Positions 44,659-53,404 of a stretch of DNA of 64,000 nucleotides are shown here, in pieces; position 1 is the first letter of the stretch; every line of letters begins with the position of its first letter. The notes beneath the pieces were generated by a model, which was not told the origin of the DNA, ran no database searches, and was given only the letters and a program-made list of their open reading frames with translations. The position numbers and the translations under genes are program-made. The DNA is from SZUA-100 sp965248135 (GTDB lineage Bacteria > Pseudomonadota > Alphaproteobacteria > Rhizobiales > Rhizobiaceae), in the NCBI GenBank assembly GCA_965248135.1, contig CBDFIN010000007.1, positions 148,804 through 212,803 of the forward strand. The letters run 5' to 3'.

Positions 44659-46212
44659 TTGCCCACTTATAATAATTACGATGATAGTTCGCTTTTTTCA
44701 ATAACGGAGGAAATTGCCAGAATTTTTTCTCCTCTGGCGAGTAATTTCGTCCGTAGAGGAAATGAAGCCAAGACAAAAGATCCGGAACTCTTTATGCGTT
44801 TTGCAACCCTGGTTTTTAAATATGGCGAAGATCCTTTGTTGGATGCCGGTATTCATTTGGGGACCCGATTGCCCGAATTTAAGATCGTTCAGTCCGAAGA
44901 AGTCAAAAACATCGCCAATACGAGAAATGTTATTGTTGAATATCTGGATGATGACCACAAAAAGAAGCCATTCAATATCTGCCTGCTTGCGCCGCCCGGT
45001 GGCGGTAAATCGACAATAGTAGACAAATTATGCAAGTCTATTACGGAACATAGCAACCCGGCAAAAAAACGCCTAAAGTTAATGACATTCAATGCTTCGC
45101 AATACGAAACCGTTGATCACTTCCGTGAGGTGTGGAATACGGTCCGTCTTGAATCCAACAAACACCCCGTATTGTGTTTTATTGACGAGTTTGACGTGGC
45201 CCATTGCAAGTGGATTGGCCATTTTCTTGCCCCTGCCAATGACGGAGCTACTTTCGAACCATATCAGAAAAATTTTGGCAACAAAGTGGTATTTATCTTC
45301 GGAGGTGGTGTTTTTGAATCCCGGTTGAAGCTGGAAGCCAATATTGACCGTTATGACAAACTGGCGGATTTTATGCGGCGTATGGATGGCTATATCGACC
45401 TTTTGCCGGCCGCGTTCTGCTGGGAGCACCCTCAAGAGAACCACGCCTCCCTTTATATGCCAACCCATCATGAAGAACTGGACAAGGCGAGGATAAGGGT
45501 GAATTATTGGAGCGGCAAACTAGAGGTTTTGCAACGCAATATCGATCTTTTCTGGGATGACGATACAAGGCAGCTTATTCCGCGCAAAGACACTTACCGC
45601 CGCAGGAACAAATTCAGGAGCCAGCCTGTCAATAAGAAGAAAGAAGCCTCCGAATTCTTCGAAGTTGAAGCTGGTATCTGGGAAACTGAAAACCTCACAT
45701 CTGATCATGCCGTGCAGCACTTGAACAAGGAAGTGCTATTTGCCATGTTGAAGCGCGCCCTGGCGTTTCGTTTCCAGATTGAGCATAAAAACAGCAAAGA
45801 CAACTCGGATCGTAGCCATATGTTCGACATGTATCCAAAATGGGAAAAAGATAAATTGAAAGCATATAAAGATTCATGGACTAATTCCTGGATTGACAAA
45901 CCGGTAGCCTGGCTTTTGTTGCATCCTGCAATGCGACTGCAGGCCGGTCTGGGGTCTATTGAAAAATTTGTTGTCAAAATGCGGTTCATGCAGGCAGACA
46001 AATTGACCAAAGGCATGTTGCCGCCTTATGATATCTCAAAGCATCTAGTTGAGTATGGCCCGCGCGATTTGCAACACAAAAAAAAAGGGAGGAATAGTCC
46101 ATACGACGATGCACTTGAGCGGTCACGTCCCATGCCCGTGACAGAACAACTGATGGAAAAAGCTCTGGACGCGAGAAAAGCAGCAATAATTTGGCCAAAA
46201 CCCGAATGGTAA
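44659..46212 (+). CDS. AAA+ ATPase of the central module
   Basis: 517 aa from TTG 44659, which is supported by CCGGAGG nine bases upstream. Walker A APPGGGKST at residues 111-119, Walker B VLCFIDEFD at 171-179, and sensor-like FIFGGGVFESR near 215. The region after 300 is basic and helical, without a second ATPase domain. The N-terminal ~100 residues may recognise a partner. AAA+ proteins of this length often remodel or gate another component; it directly precedes the ABC transporter genes. Confidence 0.78.
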   Translation: MPTYNNYDDSSLFSITEEIARIFSPLASNFVRRGNEAKTKDPELFMRFATLVFKYGEDPLLDAGIHLGTRLPEFKIVQSEEVKNIANTRNVIVEYLDDDHKKKPFNICLLAPPGGGKSTIVDKLCKSITEHSNPAKKRLKLMTFNASQYETVDHFREVWNTVRLESNKHPVLCFIDEFDVAHCKWIGHFLAPANDGATFEPYQKNFGNKVVFIFGGGVFESRLKLEANIDRYDKLADFMRRMDGYIDLLPAAFCWEHPQENHASLYMPTHHEELDKARIRVNYWSGKLEVLQRNIDLFWDDDTRQLIPRKDTYRRRNKFRSQPVNKKKEASEFFEVEAGIWETENLTSDHAVQHLNKEVLFAMLKRALAFRFQIEHKNSKDNSDRSHMFDMYPKWEKDKLKAYKDSWTNSWIDKPVAWLLLHPAMRLQAGLGSIEKFVVKMRFMQADKLTKGMLPPYDISKHLVEYGPRDLQHKKKGRNSPYDDALERSRPMPVTEQLMEKALDARKAAIIWPKPEW

Positions 46213-46231
46213 TATCCCGGAGTAGCTAATA

Positions 46232-47296
46232 ATGGTTACACGACGACAAATATTGGTTGGCAGTGCAGTTACGACCGCCGGATTGTCATTGCTGGCAATC
46301 CCCTATCTTCAACCCGGCAAATCCCTGCCAAAGTTGAAACTGGCAAGTTCAATCTATGTTGGCTGGATGCCGTGGTTTTACGCCGCTGAAAGTGGCTTGA
46401 TTGAGAAAATAGCCCAAAGTCACAATGTCGAAATCGAGTTTGTTCGCGCCGACTATGCCGATACGATTTCCCTTTTTGGCGCCAGGGCTGTTGATGCTGT
46501 CACCATGACAAATATCGACGCAATACCCGCCCTGATATCAGCAAAAATTGAGGCGGATGCGATCCTTGTCGGCAGCTTTTCCAACGGCAATGACGCCATC
46601 ATGATGCGCCCTGATCGTGGCGGAGAGCTCGCCGGAAAAACCCTCGGCCTAGTTGAATTTTCCGTTAGTCATTATCTGCTCGATCGGGTGCTCCAGAAAA
46701 GGGGCCTTGCATTTGATGCTGTCAGTCGACTGAACATCGCAGATTCCGCCATGATTGCGTCAATGACAAACAACAAAAACGAGATTGATGGTGTAGTCAC
46801 CTGGAATCCCATCGTCGATGAACTGGAACGTCGCAATTTTGCCACCAGGATTGCCGATAGTAGCGAAATTCTCCACGAGATTGCTGATCTTCTGGTTGTC
46901 AATCGAAAAACCATTGATGATACCCCTGAATTTGGAGATGCCCTTCTGGAGATATGGTTTGAAGTCACAAGCCAGTTGCGCAAGAATCCAGAGGACATGG
47001 AAAAAAACCTTGGCAATCTGTCCGGAACAGATCAGGCCGGCTATCGTCGACAACTGGATCACACGATACTCAATGACACACCGCAAAGCACCATTGCGGT
47101 AATTGGCGACGGCAAAATTCAAACCGCTTCACGCTTTATTAGCGAGTTTTCGCTTAGAAATAATCTCGTGAATCAAATGCCGGATAATTGGATCAGTTTT
47201 CCAGGCGGCGATCGGGGAATTCTTCACTATACCGATAAGTTCCTGGTGGCGAGACAGAAAAATGACGGACAAGTACTCCCCGCAACTTCAGGGTAG
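46232..47296 (+). CDS. ABC transporter substrate-binding protein (NMT1/SsuA/TauA-like), Tat-type leader
   Basis: 354 aa. The N-terminus MVTRRQILVGSAVTTAGLSL has a twin-arginine motif and hydrophobic stretch, so export by Tat is likely. The mature part fits the periplasmic-binding fold of the aliphatic sulfonate/taurine/nitrate/thiamine-precursor type: SIYVGWMPWFYAAESGLIEK, AVDAVTMTNIDAIPA, GKTLGLVEFSVSHYLLDRVL, EIDGVVTWNPIVDEL. The ligand cannot be read from sequence. It overlaps the permease gene by 35 bp. Presence in a run of STAND/AAA-like genes is unusual for such an importer. Confidence 0.85.
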   Translation: MVTRRQILVGSAVTTAGLSLLAIPYLQPGKSLPKLKLASSIYVGWMPWFYAAESGLIEKIAQSHNVEIEFVRADYADTISLFGARAVDAVTMTNIDAIPALISAKIEADAILVGSFSNGNDAIMMRPDRGGELAGKTLGLVEFSVSHYLLDRVLQKRGLAFDAVSRLNIADSAMIASMTNNKNEIDGVVTWNPIVDELERRNFATRIADSSEILHEIADLLVVNRKTIDDTPEFGDALLEIWFEVTSQLRKNPEDMEKNLGNLSGTDQAGYRRQLDHTILNDTPQSTIAVIGDGKIQTASRFISEFSLRNNLVNQMPDNWISFPGGDRGILHYTDKFLVARQKNDGQVLPATSG

Positions 47297-48077
47297 CAAA
47301 TGGAAGGCACCATTGGGTGTTGCAGCCGGACTGATCCCGGTTGTTGCACTGGTTTTTGTCTATGTTCTGGTTTCGATCTGGTACGACAATCAGGTGGCTG
47401 GTAATCGGGTTATTCCGACACCAGGGACACTTTGGCAAGGGTTACTGTGGACGTTCAGACCGTTGCCGGTCAGCGGTGACATCGCTCTTGTGGTCGACAC
47501 CATAGCCAGTTTGCAGCGCCTTTTGCTGGCGTTGGTCCTGTCCGTTTTGCTAACATTGAGTATGGCATTGCTGATTTTCTCATTCCCGGCGATCAGGAAT
47601 ACATTCCACCCTACATTTGTTGTCGTCGCCAAAATACCAGTAATTGTCCTGCTGCCACTCATGCTGGTCTGGATGGGGTTTGGAGAAGGTGTGAAAATCT
47701 GGTTGGTGGCATTGGGGATTGTTCCTGTCATGGTAACCCAAATGGTGGAATATCTCGATTCCCAGTCTGTGGCACTGGAAACCAAGATGAACACCCTAAA
47801 GATGCCTGTCTGGCAGCAGTGGATATTCATATGGATTCCGATGTCGCGTACCTACTTTGCAAGCATAATCCAGTCAGCGCTGGGTGCAGCATGGTTGTTT
47901 TTGTTGATCGCTGAGACTTTTGGCACAAATCAAGGGCTGGGATACCGGATATTCATCCTGCGTGCGCGTCTGTGGACTGACATAATTATTATCTATGTGC
48001 TTTGGATTGCCTTGATTGCGATTGTGCTCCACTATCTGCTGGAATGGGCAAAACAGGCATGGGCATGGAAATGGTAA
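47262..48077 (+). CDS. ABC transporter permease (TauC/SsuC-like)
   Basis: 271 aa, six membrane helices, BPD-type permease. The EAA-loop region lies near TKMNTLKMPVWQQWIFIWIP, followed by SALGAAWLFLLIAETFGTNQ + GLGYRI, a typical signature of this family. ATG 47262 lies within the end of the binding-protein gene. The stop overlaps the ATPase start. Confidence 0.88.
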   Translation: MTDKYSPQLQGSKWKAPLGVAAGLIPVVALVFVYVLVSIWYDNQVAGNRVIPTPGTLWQGLLWTFRPLPVSGDIALVVDTIASLQRLLLALVLSVLLTLSMALLIFSFPAIRNTFHPTFVVVAKIPVIVLLPLMLVWMGFGEGVKIWLVALGIVPVMVTQMVEYLDSQSVALETKMNTLKMPVWQQWIFIWIPMSRTYFASIIQSALGAAWLFLLIAETFGTNQGLGYRIFILRARLWTDIIIIYVLWIALIAIVLHYLLEWAKQAWAWKW

Positions 48078-49300
48078 TTGCCCCACCCCAAATTGGTTTC
48101 GCCGACCGATCACCCATTGTGACAATGGAGGATGTGACTTTTGGCTTTGGTCCAAATGGCCACAAGCTGATTACCGATCTGTCTCTCTCGCTATATGCCG
48201 GCGAGATTGCGTCAATCGTCGGCGCCAGCGGTGTAGGAAAAACGACCATCCTGCGGCTGCTCGCCGGAGATTTTCAGCCAAAACGCGGTCGTGTTACAAG
48301 AAACACCGAAATAGCATTGGTTGCGCAAAATTATACGTTGTTCCCTCACCTCTCTATACGCAAAAATGTAGAACTGGTCTTGCGACGACATGAGCCTATC
48401 AGTTCGCGGTTTTTCAACTACACAAAAATAGACAACAAAGTATATGACCTCCTTGGGGAAGTGGGCCTTACAAACGAATCTGATCGCCTGCCATCACAAT
48501 TGTCCGGTGGCCAACGTCAACGTGTTGCCATAGCCCAAGCTCTGGCAATGAATGCGGGGGTTCTGTTAATGGACGAACCATTCGGTGCCCTTGACATTTC
48601 AACCCGCCAACAATTACAGGATTTGCTGCTGGACCTTGCCAAATCACAAAACTTGGTTGTCGTTTTGGTTACCCACGATTTGGAGGAAGCGCTTTATTGC
48701 AGCGATCGCATATTACTTGTCAACGACAATTCCGACACCATCACGGAACTGGATAATTTTCGGATTCTGACAAACAAAACAGAACGAATACCTCAACTAA
48801 AAACCAGCAACGCATTCCTGAAGCATCTGGCTTTATTGCATAAGGCAGTTGCAGCGCAAAATAATTCTAACCCAGAGGGTTCTGACCACATCCTCGATCT
48901 TGGCATCGTTACAGAAGACAACTTGGTCGAACTTGAAGCTGCTGCGGAAACAATCATGATCATAACCAAGGACCTTTTTCAGGAACAAAACAACAAAACG
49001 ATCGCAGATGCCGTCAAAATAAACTGGAGTAGCGGAAAACCATACTCTTATGTACTGCCTTCAACGGCTATAGCCGCTCTGGAGTATCTCGAAAATGCAA
49101 AAAAATCCCATGAAAATATCACAATTCACAAATTGAATAGTCCCCACCATTGGTTGTTTTCGTTGGGGGAAACAGCAATTTACAAACTCAGCAACAACGG
49201 CTATCGGGGATATTCCTATTTGGGAAATGTCGGAGCGACTTCTCTTTTTAGGATCCCGGACCAATTGGTCACCCTGATTAACAGGGAAATGACAATGTAG
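48065..49300 (+). CDS. ABC transporter ATPase with unusual C-terminal domain
   Basis: About 411 aa from ATG 48065 (ATG 48071 also possible), overlapping the permease stop. Walker A GASGVGKTT, signature LSGGQRQRVAIAQAL, Walker B VLLMDEPFGALD and the H-loop VTHDLEEAL place it with TauB/SsuB importers, which are normally ~260 aa. It has an extra ~130 C-terminal residues: LVELEAAAETIMIITKDLFQ, then INWSSGKPYSYVLPSTAIAA, and a beta-rich end (YKLSNNGYRGYSYLGNVGAT). That stretch recalls an alpha/beta module seen on assorted regulatory and conflict proteins, a resemblance I cannot test here. It could regulate transport or report transporter state to the module. It is the last gene of the run; no clear terminator follows. 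Confidence 0.85.
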   Translation: MEMVIAPPQIGFADRSPIVTMEDVTFGFGPNGHKLITDLSLSLYAGEIASIVGASGVGKTTILRLLAGDFQPKRGRVTRNTEIALVAQNYTLFPHLSIRKNVELVLRRHEPISSRFFNYTKIDNKVYDLLGEVGLTNESDRLPSQLSGGQRQRVAIAQALAMNAGVLLMDEPFGALDISTRQQLQDLLLDLAKSQNLVVVLVTHDLEEALYCSDRILLVNDNSDTITELDNFRILTNKTERIPQLKTSNAFLKHLALLHKAVAAQNNSNPEGSDHILDLGIVTEDNLVELEAAAETIMIITKDLFQEQNNKTIADAVKINWSSGKPYSYVLPSTAIAALEYLENAKKSHENITIHKLNSPHHWLFSLGETAIYKLSNNGYRGYSYLGNVGATSLFRIPDQLVTLINREMTM

Positions 49301-49529
49301 GTGAAGCCATGTCTTTAGGCTGCGCATTGGTGAATGGAGCAGTTGCTTCGGGTGAGGAAGTACCTGCATCGGGAGCAAATAATGTCTGAAGATATTAATA
49401 CTGAAGAGTAAGCTGATATAGTGGTACTTTTGGCGCGTGCAGTGTCTGATACCAAATGGATTTGAATTTGACTCAACGGGGTTTCTAAATCAGTTGATAT
49501 CTGAATCACAGTGGCAAAGGAGATTTGAC
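49301..49529. other. Gap after the central module, nothing seen
   Basis: About 230 bp without a convincing gene or terminator; several IS fragments follow directly. Confidence 0.4.
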
Positions 49530-49613
49530 ATGCCTGCTGCTATTGAACTTCGTGTTGATTTTGATGCCCCAACCCTGGGTATTTTGGCGAAGCGATGCCT
49601 ATCTATTTGGTGA
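49530..49613 (+). pseudogene. IS630-type transposase N-terminal scrap
   Basis: A 27-codon frame, MPAAIELRVDFDAPTLGILA + KRCLSIW, matches the usual start of IS630-family transposases (IELR-D-F pattern, then LAKR). It has no downstream partner, so it is a fragment. It abuts the IS982-like remnant. Confidence 0.5.
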
Positions 49614-49622
49614 CATTGTCCG

Positions 49623-49820
49623 GTGCACGGCAAACGGGCAATCGTCGAAGCTGTGAACGGCCAATTGAAAGAAATCTGCCAGATCGAACACTCACGGCAT
49701 CGAAACCCAGACAATTTTCTCGTCAACCTGCTCGCAACACTGACCGCATATACTTTCAAACCAAGAAAACCTTCAATCAATCTTAAAACAATCGAAAAGT
49801 CGGCCCTTATCCCGAATTGA
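49623..49820 (+). pseudogene. IS982-family transposase C-terminal remnant
   Basis: 65 codons: KRAIVEAVNGQLKEICQIEH, SRHRNPDNFLVNLLATLTAY, and KPRKPSINL. The 'E-x-x-N-x-Q-L-K ... IEHSRHR ... NF-VNL' signature is that of the IS982 C-terminus, including its last catalytic Glu. The rest of the gene is missing. Confidence 0.75.
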
Positions 49821-50109
49821 CGTTAACCATCATCCTGTTGCCATCACGCTCACCCACCGAGCCAGGCTTGCGAAGCTTGAGCACCTGTTTCGACGGGCTG
49901 GATCGGTGGGTGAGCGCGTTGCGGCCGATGCGGTAAGATCGTCTGGAAGACTGGCTGCAGGCGGTACAGGCTGATCTGGAGATTAAACTGAAGTTTTCAC
50001 TTCCTGATATTCCACCACCACTTGGAATTGACACCCTGAGGCCAATTTTGGTAGGAACAGTCCATAATTTTCTTTTGAAGCACAACTGGGAATACGGCCA
50101 CCTAAATAA

Positions 50110-50205
50110 ATTAGTTATTTCAGCATGTTAGCAACTTGCCTTAATTTATAATCCGCATAACATGCTGTAATTATTGAGATATATCGTATTTTACGCACTT
50201 TCTTA
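50110..50205 (+). repeat. Direct repeat B, right flank of central module
   Basis: Same orientation as repeat A at 29405-29501; begins ATTAGTTATTTCAGCATGTT. It contains the perfect inverted pair CAGCATGTTA (50121-50130) and TAACATGCTG (50158-50167). Weaker similarity to the sequence left of repeat A extends to about 50032 (CCAATTTTGGTAG). It lies about 65 bp before the tRNA-Phe fragment, where arm-type sites of an integrase attachment region would be expected. Confidence 0.7.
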
Positions 50206-50270
50206 CGCACAATTGTGACCATCAAACTATTCATTATTATTTTCAATGTATTAGAATATTCATCCGTTTA

Positions 50271-50316
50271 CTGAAAATCCGCGTGTCGGTGGTTCAAATC
50301 CGCCCCCGGGCACCAT
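50271..50316 (+). tRNA. tRNA-Phe 3' fragment (attachment-site remnant)
   Basis: ACTGAAAATC (anticodon loop with GAA), then a GTGTC variable loop, T-arm GGTGG-TTCAAAT-CCGCC and acceptor strand CCCGGGC followed by ACCA. This is the 3' half of a tRNA-Phe(GAA); the D-arm and 5' acceptor GCCCGGG are absent upstream, so it is not a working gene. Such 3' fragments are left at the far end of elements that integrate into tRNA genes. Its orientation puts the inserted element to the left. Confidence 0.8.
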
Positions 50317-50852
50317 AAAATCAAAGACTTAGCAGATGCTCTTATAATCTTAGCCTCACCATAGCCTCACGGATATGTGGCGCGGCGTGACTTTTTTTAC
50401 TCAAAAAAAGAGGCGAGATTCAATATGCAAGCGTGTGTATTCTCCAAATGTAGTGAATTCTCCATCGCATAACATTCGGGTTATTGCAGAAATTGGCCAT
50501 CAGGGGAAAATGCGCCGATAGCAGTCATTCGGCTTTCATTGCCAATTAGCGGCTATGCGGACTTTGCCGTTTTCAACTCGGGCTGATGACCTGTCGGCGA
50601 CATGCCAGCCATCGGCGTTCTGTACCAGATGCGGTCACTGGTTGATCTTTGAGTTTGACTGCTGGAGCCCAAATTCCCAGTTCACTTTGATGTCGGGAAT
50701 GACTGCTTTTATTGCGTAAAGTATACTATTGGTATTTAGTCGAATAAACCTCGAGGGAAAACTATTGCATTTGAGGATGTAAAACGTCATGTTTTGTGCT
50801 CAACAACATTTCGGCTATCAATAAAAATACTGGCAATTTGAACGGAACTCGC
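50317..50852. other. Non-coding stretch right of the tRNA fragment
   Basis: About 535 bp, with a short direct repeat TAGCCTCACCATAGCCTCAC near 50349-50368. No open frame has coding character. It may be the original sequence downstream of the integration site or decayed element DNA. Confidence 0.4.
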
Positions 50853-51497
50853 ATGCGAAGAATATTTCTCTTTATTTTGGTGATTTCAGCCATACTTTTC
50901 TTTGTGGGTGGGGGAATAGCGACTTGGCAAGGTGCTCTTGACATTGGGACGTATGCGTTAATAGGAGGCATCGTTGGCGGTGTTGCTTCGACATTTGGAC
51001 TACTCGCATTCGCTTCTCCGACTCTTACTGATCGAGACGTGCTTTCTGTTGAGAATCAGTTGGTTCAGCGCCTCGCCGATGCAACGAGTTCACTCAAAGA
51101 ATACGAAGGCAAGATTTCGGAAAACAAAGAAGAGCTTGAGAAGCTGGAGCGGGATAAGTTGGAAATAGAACTACTGGTGCGGCAAGCAAGTGTAAAAGTC
51201 TTTTTGGAAGAGAAATTAAAACAACTTTCGGACGAAATTGAAAACCGAGTTCTCTCAGATTCAACCCTTTCTGATTGGCTCGTAGAGTACCAGAAGACGA
51301 AGGAAAGCGTTACCGAAATTAACGGACAAATCTCCCAAAGCAATCGCGCTGAATTGATTGCAGAGGTTGTTGGAGAAATACAACCTTCACAAAAGAAGCT
51401 CATTGTGGATCTCGGTGGGATAAAAATTGATATGTCACCGCTTCTCCGCGTATCGGAACTGCTTGTACTTGGAATTGTTGGAAGAACCCATCGATAG
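50853..51497 (+). CDS. Membrane-anchored coiled-coil protein
   Basis: About 214 aa from ATG 50853 (MRRIFLFILVISAILFFVGG); an in-frame GTG at 50796 is possible. Two membrane helices (residues 4-22 and 33-55) are followed by a long coiled coil (TSSLKEYEGKISENKEELEK, KEKLKQLSDEIENRVLSDS type). No catalytic motif. It converges on the OLD-family gene, 56 bp away. Confidence 0.6.
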   Translation: MRRIFLFILVISAILFFVGGGIATWQGALDIGTYALIGGIVGGVASTFGLLAFASPTLTDRDVLSVENQLVQRLADATSSLKEYEGKISENKEELEKLERDKLEIELLVRQASVKVFLEEKLKQLSDEIENRVLSDSTLSDWLVEYQKTKESVTEINGQISQSNRAELIAEVVGEIQPSQKKLIVDLGGIKIDMSPLLRVSELLVLGIVGRTHR

Positions 51498-51553
51498 CTG
51501 ACCCTATTGCCATTAAGTGTAATTGTGTCAGATCTCATCTGAACTCATACATT

Positions 51554-53404
51554 TTAACCCTCCAATTCAAAAGCCGCGTTGATCTTCTTGAAAAGCCGCT
51601 CAGCATTTGCCGCCGTACCCTTCGGCAAGTCTGTGAGCTTCTTCCAACTATCAAAAGCCGTCAGCATCTCAGTAAGCACATCTTTCTTTTTCAGCTCACG
51701 CCCGTGACGCTGTTTCAGCGCGATCTCAACGCGCTTGGCGATTAAGGTGGAGCCATCTTGTGGCAAGTCTTCCGACCTGAGTGCTATGCCGTAGGCACGA
51801 TTCACACACCCAAGAAACCACTCATCCGGAAACAGGTCTTCGATTGCCACATCGGTCTTCTTCACTCCGGCTGCGTTTCCAAGCATCAGCACCCGAAAGT
51901 CATGACCGGTTTCATCAGCGTAAACTTTCAGGTCCATATCCTTGATCTTGTCGTGTGCCTGATGCCCTGCCTCGTCAGTATCTAACAATACGCCTGCGTC
52001 CCACCTTTGGCCAATCGCAAATGCCGCATACATCGGCGCCTTGGTCGAAGTTTGCGCAGGCCACAAATATACACTATCGGATAGACCAACTTTCCCACTT
52101 TTGCTAAGCAAACCAGAGAGTTTGTTTAATATAAGTACGTCAGTGCCGCCTTCAACGATCAACACCTTACGGTTGCCAAGCATACCCGATAGGTCAGAGG
52201 TGAGACCAAGGGCACTCTCAATGACCGCCATCGGGGCCGACTGGCTGCTCACCACACCGTGCGTAACCCGTAAGTGGTGTTCTTGGTCAGTTTCGATAAT
52301 GCGCACCCGCTCTGGGTTCTCTTGGTCAACCATCGAAGACAGGTGGGTGGTGTACATCACCGTGTTGGTTTTGGACAGGTCCTCAAACACACCCAAAAGG
52401 TCGCGTTGACCGCTATAGTGCAGATGGATGCCAGGTTCTTCCAACAGAAGCGTGCAGTTTTCAAATTCTCCCTCGGAGGCATGTGTGAACTTCCAAGCGA
52501 ACGATACATACCAACGGAAGCCGGTTGACCGTCGATTGAGGCGGACTGGAAAACCAATCGCTTCATCTTCGGCGAAGACGTTGAGAGTCGGGCCATCAAC
52601 GTCGATATCGAATTTGACCTTCTTTTGCTTCCATAGTTTTTGAAACTGTAGGGTTAAATAAGCAGACGCAGCTCGTTTATCGAACTGGCGTAAAGTCCGC
52701 CCTTCTTTTGTGTTTCCCTTCTCCACGAAATCATCAAGGTCGATTTCGGCTAAATCAAGCACAATCAAAATTGTCTGGTCATCAGTCGAAAGCTCATATC
52801 GATGGTCGTCACCGCCTACAGCATCCAAACGAGCCTTAAGCTCGTTTAGCTCAACCTGCGCCCCTGAAAATTCATAGTCCTGAATCAACACAAAACGAGG
52901 GATGTGCTCGAAAGCCCACGCACTGAGCATTTCGGCTGACAGCCCATAAGTAGCCGGATCGACAAATTTCCTGTTTTCATCGTTCAGGCAAAAGTTAGTC
53001 TTGCGCCCATAGCTGCGGGTGGCGAAAATACGCAATCCTTCCGGGGGTGTCGCGATCACCTCCTCCTTTGTGCCTTCCTCATCAGCCGCGGTCTGCTGTT
53101 CGGTTGCGTAGTTAAACAGCGCAATTGCCTCGTCGCCTTCAAAATCAAAATAGGCCCGCGCTACACTCTTTCCTTCGGCGTCCTTCTTGCCTTTCCAATC
53201 ATCTACCGGCCAGTCTTCATCTGGATCATACCGTGTCTCGACATATGAGTGCAGACAATACAGCGCTTCGAAAAGGTTGCTCTTACCCGCCTCATTCTGC
53301 CCCACGATCGCAGTCACATCGGTCGTTTTGATCCAACCAGAGTCAATAATGTTTCGAAAGTTCGTGATTGAAAATTCCGCTACCCCAGGGCAATCGCATT
53401 TCAA
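51554..53404 (-). CDS. OLD-family ATPase/TOPRIM nuclease, 5' end displaced by ISAs1
   Basis: About 610 codons. Walker A VGQNEAGKSNLF near residues 34-45, the LLLEEPGIHLHYSG Walker B-type motif near 325-338, and a C-terminal TOPRIM domain (VLIVEGGTDVLILNKLSGLL near 413; DTDEAGH near 471). OLD proteins (phage P2 Old, GajA of Gabija) are DNA nucleases of defence systems. ISAs1 inserted three codons into the gene: past the element, GGAGTAGATTT-GTG-CGG-GTA-GCG reads M-R-V-A and matches the codons GTA GCG GAA TTT at the junction. The present 5' end is supplied by the IS (TTG AAA TGC). No UvrD-like GajB partner lies beside it. Confidence 0.85.
   Translation of the reverse strand: MKCDCPGVAEFSITNFRNIIDSGWIKTTDVTAIVGQNEAGKSNLFEALYCLHSYVETRYDPDEDWPVDDWKGKKDAEGKSVARAYFDFEGDEAIALFNYATEQQTAADEEGTKEEVIATPPEGLRIFATRSYGRKTNFCLNDENRKFVDPATYGLSAEMLSAWAFEHIPRFVLIQDYEFSGAQVELNELKARLDAVGGDDHRYELSTDDQTILIVLDLAEIDLDDFVEKGNTKEGRTLRQFDKRAASAYLTLQFQKLWKQKKVKFDIDVDGPTLNVFAEDEAIGFPVRLNRRSTGFRWYVSFAWKFTHASEGEFENCTLLLEEPGIHLHYSGQRDLLGVFEDLSKTNTVMYTTHLSSMVDQENPERVRIIETDQEHHLRVTHGVVSSQSAPMAVIESALGLTSDLSGMLGNRKVLIVEGGTDVLILNKLSGLLSKSGKVGLSDSVYLWPAQTSTKAPMYAAFAIGQRWDAGVLLDTDEAGHQAHDKIKDMDLKVYADETGHDFRVLMLGNAAGVKKTDVAIEDLFPDEWFLGCVNRAYGIALRSEDLPQDGSTLIAKRVEIALKQRHGRELKKKDVLTEMLTAFDSWKKLTDLPKGTAANAERLFKKINAAFELEG

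Noticed and set aside
46232..49300. Assignment to taurine, sulfonate or nitrate uptake
   Set aside because: The fold fits these families but no sulfonatase, dioxygenase or reductase gene accompanies the transporter, so the substrate is left open.
50317..50852. Integrase gene next to the tRNA-Phe fragment
   Set aside because: No open frame with tyrosine or serine recombinase motifs is present on either strand in this stretch.
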